A DNA stretch of 64,000 nt from NCBI RefSeq assembly GCF_965638725.1, contig NC_134952.1:18975028-19039027 (forward strand). The letters are read 5' to 3'. Under the pieces are notes generated by a model, which made no database searches, was not told the DNA's origin, and saw only the letters and a program-made list of their open reading frames with translations. Below, in pieces: positions 21,801-33,800 of the stretch. Source of the stretch: Aptenodytes patagonicus. Its lineage: Eukaryota; Chordata; Aves; Sphenisciformes; Spheniscidae. The translations under genes and the position numbers were made by a program. Position 1 is the stretch's first letter, and every line of letters begins with the position of its first letter.

Positions 21801-24800
21801 TATGATTCTATGATTCCATATCATGTTTTTTTCTTGTGTTTTTTAACTGACAAATTAAAAGCAGTAACTTAAATTTCTGAAAATACAACTTATCTTTCCT
21901 TGTATCGTCTCCTGGTCTGAGAGCAAGCTGGTTTCTGAAGGGCAGAGGAGTGGAAACAGGCTGTAATTCCTGCTGCAGAAGTTTATTCTCATTCCTGGCT
22001 CAAGAGGCAATGAGCTGCTTTCAGCCATTGAAGGAAATTAACAGCCACCTGGGTAGTGTAAATACTTGCAATTGATAATCACAATCAGTTCTCACTCCCC
22101 TGCCTTGAGAAAACTTGCCTGCTGTTAACTCCTGCCATCCAACAATTTGCAAGCTCCTTGCACTCTCTCTTTTTAAGGCCTCCAGCAGGTCATGACTCGC
22201 TGTTTGAGAAACACTCCTATAGATGATAAATTTTCAAGCAATATTATTATTATTATTGCTGTGACTATATGCCAATTGTAACAGGAATGTGTTCCCCAGC
22301 ATGGGCAGAAGATAGAAGTAAATATTTAGCTGAATGTGAAGAAACTTTTTGCTGCCAAGTACAGAGAAAACACTGTTAAAGAGAGAGGGGATGCAGACAT
22401 AGTTGTCTAATAAGGATGACAGCTTGTGTATAACATCTCTACTACATATTCAGGTCACAAATTTATTTACGTTTTTAGTGGTTTTGTGTAACGGTGTACG
22501 TACATACTCTACCTTGGGAAAATGCTGTCCCTAGTATTAGGATTACCGTCACTGTCACTCCAGGAATCTGTGTAGCACTAGGATAGTATTAGCCAACAGA
22601 TACAGGTTCAATACTTATCACTGGGTACTTACTTTCTGGCAGCTGTCGATGAATTCATCTATGGTAACTACTCCATCTTTGTTTTTGTCCATTTTCTGTT
22701 CAGAAAGAATAATAATGTATGTTTATCCTCCTGAAATCCTGTGTAAAACAAGTCCTTTTTATTATTCATTTCAGTTACGTGTCAGCCTAGGAACAACCAG
22801 GTCAAAATGCTGCAAAGATGTAGTAAGTAAAATACTAGAATAAGCTTAAGGAGCTTATTGTTGAAAAAGTAAGGTGTCATGAGTAGATCTGAGAAACTTG
22901 GGATGGAACCACAGAGAAGAAAAAGGATTACAAAATCGATAGGATATGCAAAACTGTTACAACAATGAAAATCTTTCCATACCTGCTAACAGAGCAGTCT
23001 TTTTGGCTCCCTATGTTATCTGACCCACCTGGAAAAATGTTTCCACATGTTGTCTAGGCGCATCCTCCTTGAGAACAGGATAGGTGCATTTTCCCATCAT
23101 ATCATATATTGCTTTCATGATATCAAGCATTTCCTGACGAGAAAAAAATGTCTGTGTCATGTAAGGTGCATTGTAGATACTGCTTTGACTCAGAACACAT
23201 AAATGATTTTTAGGATTTATGTTTTAGAATAAAATTTTGAGATTGTGCCTGTTATTTTATGACTGAACAGCTTCAAGAAGGAACTACTGTGTTCCTAGAA
23301 ATTCTAGCATGTTAGTTCAGCTTTCACAGATAAACTTGTGAAATAGATGCAGATGTATGATTTTGATTTTAAATTATTTAGAATACGTGCAAGTTCATGC
23401 ATTGCGGGAAGAATCTCCCCTGAGGTCTTGTGAATAGAACTAAACAGGAAAAGAAGTTCTGTAACAGCAAGGGAATGGTCAAAGCACATCAGCTTCTTAC
23501 AACTGAATTTTCCCTAGAGAAAATAGAAACATCCATGCACACACCTGCACATATGCAAAGACTCCTCCTTTTATATCAAAAGCTTTGAATTTTGTTCATA
23601 GAGTGGCTTGTGAAAACTATAAGAATAATTATTTTAAAAAGTCATCTGCCAGTATGCTGAGAAATTATTCTGTAGATCTCCTTTTTATAATAAACACAAA
23701 GTGTTTTTCTGCAAGTGTAAAATTATGCATTATATATATATATTTACATAAAGACCCAATTTTGAAAAACCATATATTTTTATGAAGGCACTCATTTGGT
23801 TCCACTGTAATTTAAGTGTGTGTTTAAATCCTTGCAGAGTGAAAGATGCAGGAATCTTTTTATGTAAATTCTGTTTCAAGTAAAAATTTTTAGAAGTAGA
23901 TTTGTAAAATGCGTAACAATTGTGGCCCACTTACTTAATTCTTTTTTGTCCAAATATCCCACTGAACTACTTTATTCTAGTGACTGTATGTGCCAATACA
24001 TAAGCATAAGTTGAAGCCAAACGTTTCTGTACCTGGAGAATTCTGAACTTTTACAATTTCTGTGATGATTTTCCCTTTTCAGTTTTTATATATACCTTTA
24101 AAATGAGAAAATTTATTTTTTAGCATGTCTAGTTTCATATGTTATATGTTTATTTGTTAACATATCTAATTTGAGAATGAAGCCATTCTTCTTTGAAAGC
24201 AGGACTTACATATGCAACCTTCAGTTTCAGTGATTAGTGTAAAAAGTAGACCTTACCTCTTTAGTTATATATCCGTCCTTGTTTATATCATACAAATTGA
24301 AAGCCCAGTTCAGTTTCTCCTGTACTGTCCCTCGGAGTAAAATTGAGAGACCCATAACAAAATCCTAAGTAGACAAAAGGTCTTGGTCAGTTTGGAATTG
24401 AGCAGTTTTTCACAAACACTCAGAAATCCAGAATAAAGCGTTCGTCAGAAGCATGGAAGTCTGGAAAGATGTGTTGTTTCTTTCTTTTGCTTCATAGTAA
24501 GTGTTAAGGATTGATGGTTATTTAAATAACAATCTAGGCACTGTGTGCTACACATAATTAATAAGTAAATTGAGTAATTTTCTATAAAATAAGCCATAAT
24601 TTTCTGTTAGTGGATTTATCCTCTGAAATGCCTCACATAAGCAATTGCTGTTGAACTTAATACCAGGGAAAAGCAATCCCCATGATTTAATGGTCCAAAA
24701 AAAATCTTAAGTGGGTGTTAGATTAATCTAAGCACAGGAGACCAGTTTTGGGAGAACTATCTACTAAGGAACATTAAATTCTTGTTAAAGCTGTACCTTG

Positions 24801-27800
24801 TTGGAAGTGGAATATGTGGTTCCCAGACCTCTTAGATCAATCTGCTGCAGTCAACATTTGAAACTTCGTGTATGCTATAGTAGACCTCAATACTTAAACC
24901 TTTTATTGGAAACATGATAGGGAATAATATTTATTATGTGTCCATGTGCCACCTTAATAGTTTTGTGACCCGCCGGTGCTCTATTGCTGTAAAGCTATTC
25001 CACAGAAATAAATCAGAAGACTTTTGAGCTTTTTTATATATAGTATTTGGTTATAGATTTTTGTTTCATAATTAATACTCTTTTGACAGCACAAACCTCA
25101 TTTACATGTAGTGAGCATCTTCCAGATTGGAGAAAATATCAACTGGGATGTGTCATCACCTGTCTTCTGTATTTCTTAGCATGTTAACTTTTTTTTAAAC
25201 AATGGGGTTTTTTCCCTGTCCCCTCCACCTTTTTCTATTTGATAAGCTTGTAAACCCATAAATCTGTGAAATCATCGCCATAATAGGTTGAGTAGAATAT
25301 GACAAAAGCTTGTGTTTAAATGTGCATTTCTATGTCATTGGCAAAGACATACAGGAAGTCTTAGAGTAACATTAAAGCAGAGAATATAAAAGCTGAAAAA
25401 TTTCTTATCAGCACCAGCAAAGTTTATGCATTTCCTTAAAACAGGAACAATGGAAAAGACTGCGCTGAGGTTAGACATAAATTACAAAGGTTTGGTGTAC
25501 CACACAGTCAGATAAGTATATAAGTATACCCGGTACAGTGAAACATACACAGATATCTCGGCCTCAGGTGGTCTAGTAGGCACAGACAGCTCTTTTGACA
25601 GCTTCTGTCTTTTTAACAATTCAAGTGGTATGCTCTGGGTTTTCTTAGTCTGTCATAAATTTCTGTGTTATTGGTATGTGTGCCCTTTGGGGTAAATGGA
25701 TACATGAATCTTGAAAGAGTTTTGCTCAACTTGTCTTGTCTACATCTCCATGACTAATTGAGGGTCACAGGGTTAAATCTCCAAACAGCTCTTTAACAGT
25801 GTACCATTAAGTATTAAAATGTTCAAGAAATTCAGAACAGATTTGATCACATAACAGCATTAGCAATTAACCTTTTTAATTCAGTACCATTTCTTTACAT
25901 CTTTTCTGCACTGTTTTACATTCTTGATATAGCTTTTCCTGAAGTCCTTTGCAAAGGTCTCCAATAACTGTATTTTCTTAGAGTATTATATCTCAGAACT
26001 CTGAATTTATTTTTAATTTGGCACCAGCAACATTTTTGCATTTATTCTATCAAACCATATCTATTTTTCTTTTCCTGATTATTTCTCTTGCTTCCTTTCT
26101 TTGAAGCACTACCCATATGTTAGCTGGCTTGCTGGCATCATTTATATCCCCATTTGCAAGGCTGCTCTTCTATCATCGGTGTTAAAAACCATGCATCAAA
26201 AAAACTTGACTTTATGCTGTTTTGCATAGGACTGAATGTCCTTCTAAAAGCTGAGACAACTCAAAACCTTCTAGATGTGTGCTCTAAACTTTGCAAGAGC
26301 AGGTCATCTCCTTCCATATTGCATCAACATGTTTGGAAATCATACATAGTTCAGTTTGGGTGCGTTGCCTTTGTCTGAGTGCTGTGCAGGAGTCCACCTC
26401 AGGAACAATAGAAAGGACTTACCATAGGAGGAAGTTGTGATTGCTTAAATAAGGACCAGTTAGGATGGGATATCTTTTCTACATACTTTCATGTAATTTA
26501 AGAATATAGCAATAAAATCGTATAGAAATGGAAAATCTGTTTCAATGGACACAGGCTAAATCCACAGGGTATTTTGGGCTAGATCCTCGAAGAGAAGAAG
26601 GCTCTGCATGGTGGAGGGTGATGCGTGTGTCAGGAGCGTTATAGCTATGGTAGCTGTTGAGCTAGTAATCTAGTGCAGAATGCCATAGTAAAGCAACAGT
26701 ACTTAGGGTAGCAGCTAAGCTCAGAGAGCGTCTGTCTATGTGCTTGTTACCAACAACTCAGTGACACTTGAATCAGGCACACCATTTAGCACGGAGCATG
26801 AACCCAAGTCCCCATTACAGTATTAGTGTACCCAGATGCGTTTTCCTTCCTGGTTTAGACATCTGATCTCTGGAGAGAGGGGGATCCTACTTTTAGAGAC
26901 TATTTATTTTTGAAGCAAGATTCAAAGTACTGCTTGGACACTTACATCCCCTAAGGATGCCAACGCTGTCCACTGAGAGGGACTGTCCTGCTCAGCTAAG
27001 GAGAGGTGCATCTGATCTAGGGTCACGAAGGAGCCTAAAACTCCGGAGGAGTTCTGGACTGAGACACAACTCTAGGTCAGGTCTCTCTTCAGTCCATGAC
27101 AGCAGAGTTAGAAGCACAGAAGTCTGTGCTTTGGTACTTGCCTTTACTCCTTTCCACAGCTTCTTATTTCCAACTTTCTAGCTTCCTGCTGAGCATGCTA
27201 ATATCTGTGAAGACCTCAGTTAAATGCCAAACTCTTCTGTGCCTAACTTTGATTCTGCAAGAAAGGGGGATGTCTCACTGAAGGGTTGCAAAATGCAGCA
27301 TCATTGCACCTGTATTGGAGGTTCTGTGTGCTCGGTATCACAGCCTGCCCACGTTCCAGTTCTGCACTAGAGCTGTATAGAGCCTCTGGTTGTGATCTGG
27401 GATTAACTCTTCCCACCCCCCCTCCCCAGCAGTGGTTAATTATCTCTTAGCAAGGTTGTTGATGACTTTCTGATTGCTTTATACCTCAGTAAATCTTTGG
27501 GGAGAACTAGTTCATTAATTAATTAATTAACAAGCTTAATATGTGCTGTCTTAAATCCATAGGAAAGCTTAAAATTATTCCACCTGATCATGTGTTCCTT
27601 TATGTCTTGTTCAAGGCCAGAAGAAGTAGGTAGGCAGGCACCTAAATCCATTTTTGGATTTAGCCCTTAGGATTTTGGAAAGGAATCAAGTGATGAAAGT
27701 TAGTCACAGAAGTGGTGGAGCCCTGGTGCACATAAAACAAAGGTCACCGAGGAGGAGCTGCTCTTAAGAGGAAATACATTTCTTTGTATGTAATATATGT

Positions 27801-30800
27801 ATTCTTATATATGTATTTTGTAATATATATAAATATATGATGTATATATTAATATATGATATATATAATATGAGAAATATAAATATATTTCTTTGTATGT
27901 AATATGAATATATGGATCGCTCTGTCTGAGTCTGTATTGAACAAAAGTAAGCTGGAAATGTCTGTTTTGGCAATGAAGAAAACACTGGTTCTTTTATTTT
28001 ATTCCAAAGCCTGTTTTATACACAGACCTGCACTTTGAGATATTCAAAACCCTTAAAAAGGGCTTCATATCTACTGCATTTCTTAAGGTTTTCTGTCTGA
28101 GATACAAATGTCAACAAATTGTCCAGGAAAGATACAAAAGTTTATTTTGTTCTCATTATTCTTAATGATAACAGCAGAAATACTTCTCAAATACTGAGGC
28201 TAAGAATGTTTTCTCTCATTGCCTCTGCTGTTGCTGATTTGACCAGAAGGATTCCTTGTAGAATTAGCCTATGTACAGAAGATGTGAATAAAACCTCCAT
28301 TCCTGCTTCCAGTTTCACACGGAGCCCATTGATTTCAGCTGCCCGGACAAAGGTAGATGGGGTTCATGTTTTTTTTAAATAAATGCAAATAATCCCCCAC
28401 AAAATGATCTGGTTACAGTCCCAGTTGAAGTATAGATTTCTGATCGCAGTGCACCTGCTTGGCGAGGCTTCTCCTTCCATATTACATCAATAATAAAGCA
28501 ATGAAAATGCTTTCAGAAAAATTTCTGTCAGACCTCACAACATCATCCACTCAAGTAAACCATAAAAACATGTATAGGACATTTAAACAAATGTAAAGTG
28601 GGTGTATTTATCACAATCCCATCTCAAGTTGTAAGGATATCATTCGTCCATTAGAAACAAAACAAAACAAAGCAAAACATGACAAAGCAAACATATCCTT
28701 TTGCAAATGAACTGAGGGGTTTTTTTTAATTCTATAGCTTCAAATAATGTCTCCTTCACAGTATTTTGTACACCCTGTTTTCATCTGAACTATTGCAGTG
28801 AGTTGCCCTTTTTACCATGTTATTGCGTTGATGGTATCAGCCTTTGCAGGCGATGACATTGACCTTAGCAGGGAAAGGCAGAATTTTGAAAACAGATCGG
28901 GCAGTTAAATGGAGGAAGGGTGAATTTCAAACTCCTGTGCTTTTAAATACATTTGCTTTAAAGCCCTTTTTTGTAGAGCCTTGTCCTAGAAACTAATAGA
29001 GTGTGTAAGCAATCCTATTTTGGCTGAGTCATCCCCATAACATTAGTTGAAGCTCAGAGTCCTTCTCACCTTGCAGAAGCAGGGGGGAAGATAAGGATTA
29101 TTTTATGTAACTTGTGTATAAATAGGGTTACCTTTTAAATGAACAGATTTATAAAAATACTACATAGCGGCACAGTCTGAGTTACCATTTTCAGATGTAC
29201 AATTGTAAAATAGTAATGACTTTTGTTAATACATTGGAAAAACTTGAAACGAGTCACATAAGCTAAATCTTTCGTAATGTGAACCATAGAATAAAAGCCA
29301 CCAAACTGGACTTAATTACAAGGAATGGCAAAATATTCAATTGCAGAGAAAGAAGTAACAGCATCACTTACCTCAAAACTTACAGATCCATTGTGATCAG
29401 TGTCAAATGCATTAAACAGAAAATGTGCATAAGTTGTGGAATCTACAATGTAAAACAGTAAAAATAATGCATAGTAAGCACATCTTATTTCATTTAATTT
29501 CATTCCATGAAAAAATTTGATACCAAGATATTTTTTGATACCAAAATTTGATAGCAAGACTAAATTTTCAATTCAGTTTAAAGTTCTTTTTTGGCAGGGG
29601 AGAAGGTATAAATTATAAGTGCAAGTATGTGTGTAGCTACACTGTTAGGAACAGAAAATCTAAAATTCTAGTCTAGAATATCTTTATTCATTTCCATTCC
29701 CATTTCTACTAATCACTGATATCTGAATGAATAGCAAAGAAGTCATGTTATTGTACTCTGAAACAACCTGTGTTAATGGGAACGCTACTTTATCAGTTAA
29801 ATGACCGTGACAGGGGATCTATCTCATACGTTAAAGAAGAAAAATGCGTTCATTTGTTCACTGCAAATGAGGGAAGCAGACACTACCATCTGTGCATCTG
29901 GCATATCGTTTTTACTCTGAAGGCAGGCCTGTTACTCAGGTGGAAGATGATCTTGTCAGAAAGCTGCTTCTGCGCTCCGGTCCAATGCTCACCCACAGGT
30001 GAGATAAAATCCGGTCCAGAGAAGCAGATTCTTAAAGCTGGTTTGCTGCTTAGGTCCCCTGAACATCATATGAGAGCTAGGTGCTTAAAACCTTGGAAAA
30101 ACTGGCTGTGACTAACTGAAGTGGTCAATAAGACTCCAAAAGATGACCTTAAACAAGTGATCCCTTCACTAATTATTTGTATACTTTTCAAACCTACTGA
30201 CTAGTGCATATCGACTCATTTTAGAAACACAAGACAGCGTGAATATAAAACTGTCAAGCCTCTAAGTTTTTGTAAAGACCCATCTTTCCATTTCCACTGA
30301 ATGCTTTCTGAGAGGCACAACCTGCTCCAGGAGTAATACATGGCAAAGACAAAACTCCAGAGAGTGCCCTGTTGATGTGAGGTACAAGCTGCTGGGGCTG
30401 TGGGAAGTCAGCTTTCCTCAGTGTCCTTTCCCTCCATCAAAACCATGCAAATTAATGTAGGCTGAGGTATTGCTTACTTTTAATACTCATTGCTTTGCTC
30501 TTTCTACTTCATGTATTTACATTAATTTTAGGTTAATTAACATTAACCTCACAAACTTTTAGTAAAGTGAGAAGTGATATGAAATCTGTGTCCCCCTTGC
30601 AGGGCAAACCCCCCCCCCCCCTCCATCATGGAAAACCTCATCAGTGCTGAGATGCCTTTTTCTGATTTCTTGGCACTAAACCATTTTACCTTTCATATAA
30701 ATCCTGAAAACCTTTATTTGTCACAGCCCAAAATATTGTTTTGAATTAAACTGAGTCATAGTCTTGGGTCACACCCCTGAAATGCCACCTTGACCCCAAG

Positions 30801-33800
30801 GAACCAAATATACCAAAACTCAAAATGCTTCACAGATTCAGACCTGGTATTAGTAAGTAAAGTCTCTGGTCTTACTTCAATATGTTAATTTCATATGATG
30901 TGAAATAATTGTAACAAGAAAAAACTCTGCAGCTTTTAAACCTTATGTCTGTTAATGCATTTTCAGAGAATTAAGAAAAACCAACCCACTATTGAGACAT
31001 TCTTTCATCCATCCATGTATCCAGTCATCAGTGTAATTTCTTAAGCATGGCCTAGCAGACAAATTCCCACTTTAACTGAAAAATGTAAATTTGTTGACTT
31101 GAGTTTATATTTAGGATTTTAATAGTCATATTTTCTAGAATTTACTGAGACTTCTGTTGTGCAACAGACTATACTATGCAAACCATCTTCAGGGGAAAAA
31201 AACATATTATAGAGGTTATATAAACTGCATTTTATATAAGAGGTTATATAAACTGTAAACTGAATTTTAAATAGCTTCCCATTCTCTTGGCATTCATTTC
31301 TTAAAAACATGTGAAATATTCCTAATTATTTTCTGTAGATTTACAGAAAACAAAAGGTTAACACAAAGGTTTTTTATTGTTTGTTGCCCATATATGATAC
31401 AATATACTACTCTTTTTGTATGATGGTATACAAAAAAAAAAGAATCTCTAGCTGAAGAATCTTTTCTTCCTAGCAACCCATTCTGAAAAAAAAAAAAATC
31501 AGAGGTGTTTTTCAGGGTTGTTTGTTCAGGCAATTATGGTCTGAAATTTTGCCTTCAAAAACACTGGAGGATGAGGTAAACTAGTCTTTTAATTAGAGCT
31601 ACTTAACGTGATTCCCCCCCTGCCCCCGTCCCCCTAAATCTTGAACATTAAACATGTTAGACAAAAGCTTAACTTTTTAAATAAAATATGTTTTCTTTTC
31701 AGGGATTTGATATCACAAGTAGTAGGCTAAATTGATATTTTGACAGGTTGAGACAGGAACAGATATTAAATCAGAATTCCTTTGAAATACACCATTAAAG
31801 CATTTTAAACATCAGAGACAAAAAATGGTAGTCATTATACATCCAAGAGTATGCCTTATCAAACCATGAACATAATCTGTTCTGTTCATAACTGAGGAGG
31901 AGTGTAATAATTATTCAGTGTCTGGATTCTTATCTACGACCTGCCTGGTTGAAGAACAAATCCCAAGTTGTATTTCAGGCGATGCATTGCATGAATGCAG
32001 GGGGCCTATTCATTCACCTGTGTTTCTAAAAAGAAGTTACTGGAGTGCCTTTCTGGCATGGAAACCTTTTTACAAAGCTAGTTCCGCCTTTTAAAGTACA
32101 TCGATTTTACTGCAGTTCTGTGTCATCTCCTTTGTTACTCTTACTGTGGTTCCCTTATTCTCTTTCTACTCCTCCTGTCCCTTATCCTGGATAGTCTTGA
32201 AAGTCGCTTGGTGAAGTGACTTGCTGGATGACATTGGAAGATGACTTTTTGGTGATTGCTTGGTCACCCTGAAGCTTAAAATCTTACACAACATCATTCT
32301 CTTTGCTCAGATATGAATTGTTATAATGATACATCATGCTGTATCTGGTTTTGCGTTACATAGACAATAGGGGCACAGATCTACATCTACGACATAGGTT
32401 TTAATTTGGGGACAACTTTGAAACATTTTTTTTCCTCTTTAATACTCAGACATAGATAAAAACAACATTTTAAGCACAACTGAAATTTAAAGGTCTCAGC
32501 TGCACACAATATTTTGGCAATACATTCAAAGATTTGAGTATCCAGTCTAGCTGCTTAACTAGACACTTAAATATGATGATCTCACCCTGTTGTTGGCATG
32601 CAGGGATATGCAAATACAGACAATTAATTGGGCTTTGAAGATACCTTGGCTAATGTGAGGAACAAAGAAAAGACTTTGGCTCCCATACCTCTGAGCAAAT
32701 GGCAAAAGTCAACACAGGCACCCAGAAAACAGCACAAAACCTACACAAAACAGTTCAAGTCTCACTGGGCCCACAGAAATTAAAGGATTACTGATGTGAG
32801 CTGTTACTCTTCCAAGGAGATTCAGCTCTTCTGCTGTTTCCACTGAATATTTTTCCTGAAATTTTGAGGAAAACTACATAAGGCTTTCACATTTGTTTGT
32901 GCTGTCTTTATGTACTGCTAAGGCTGCATGCTGTTGCGTGGAGGCCGTGGAGGATGGGGAGAGGAGGGGTATAGCTTCTGATGGTCACTTCTCGGTGCTC
33001 TTCACTGAGATCTGCAAAATGGCTTTATTGAGAAAGCTAAAAATGCTGTTACTAGTACACAACAACATCTGTTACTGATAAGTGAATTATCTGGATTTGA
33101 TACTCTTCTATCCCACTAAAAATCTAACTTTCTGCTGTATTTCACTGAAGTTAAAAGAAGCAAGAAAAAAAAGCTTTTTTTTTTTTTTTCCAGAAAACTG
33201 TAGCTCCCTTGCTGCAGATAGATGGCAATGGCATTGTTGAAATTGCAGCGAATAGTGTAAACATGTGCCCCTGTAATGCAGTATTGCCATTGCTATTAAG
33301 AAGCCACAAATTTTATAGGGAGCTTGCCCCAGGATGGAGGCTCGTCAGCTTGCAGCTTTGTTTCCCGTGGTTTAGCTGTGACAGCAGTCTCTCGAATTGA
33401 TCAGGTTTCTAAGGCTGACTGATTTTAATTTTGTGGTGCAGCTGTAGTTTTATACAGGTAGCAGAAACAAGAAGTTATTCTATGTAGAAATAGGTATCTA
33501 CGACTGTAACATAACAATGCAGTGGAGAGAAGAACTTTTTGCCTTGTATGCTAGCAGAGGCCTTGAGCAGCAGAAGGATGGGATGCAGCACAGAGGAGAG
33601 CAGGTGTGGGATGAGAGGGGACGGGGCACAGGCTGGCACTGGAGACCCCACAGCTATGAACAACTCACCTGTGGTCACTTAAAGAAATGGAGGTGTGGAG
33701 CTGGACAAAAATGGTTTTAGGGGTAGCAAAGAGAACAAAGGAATAGTATCTAACACAGGTAAAAGGTACCACCTATAACAAATTTGGATGTAATGTGGAG

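Larger units (their letters stand above)
15839..22632 (-). other. KCNIP4: KCNIP4 last intron (6.8 kb)
   Basis: Contains a solo LTR (20352-20907) and a CR1 LINE 3' fragment (21056-21816), both on the + strand and so antisense to KCNIP4. The rest is unique AT-rich sequence, with an A run near 17674 and an (ATT)n tract near 22241-22258. No other gene seen. Confidence 0.85.
24365..29371 (-). other. KCNIP4: KCNIP4 intron (5.0 kb)
   Basis: Mostly unique AT-rich sequence. It holds an ATTA run (27514-27530), an AT-rich tract with a 109-base-spaced duplicated segment (27778-27905) and a CAAAA-type run (28655-28690). No exon candidate with homology is seen. Confidence 0.8.
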
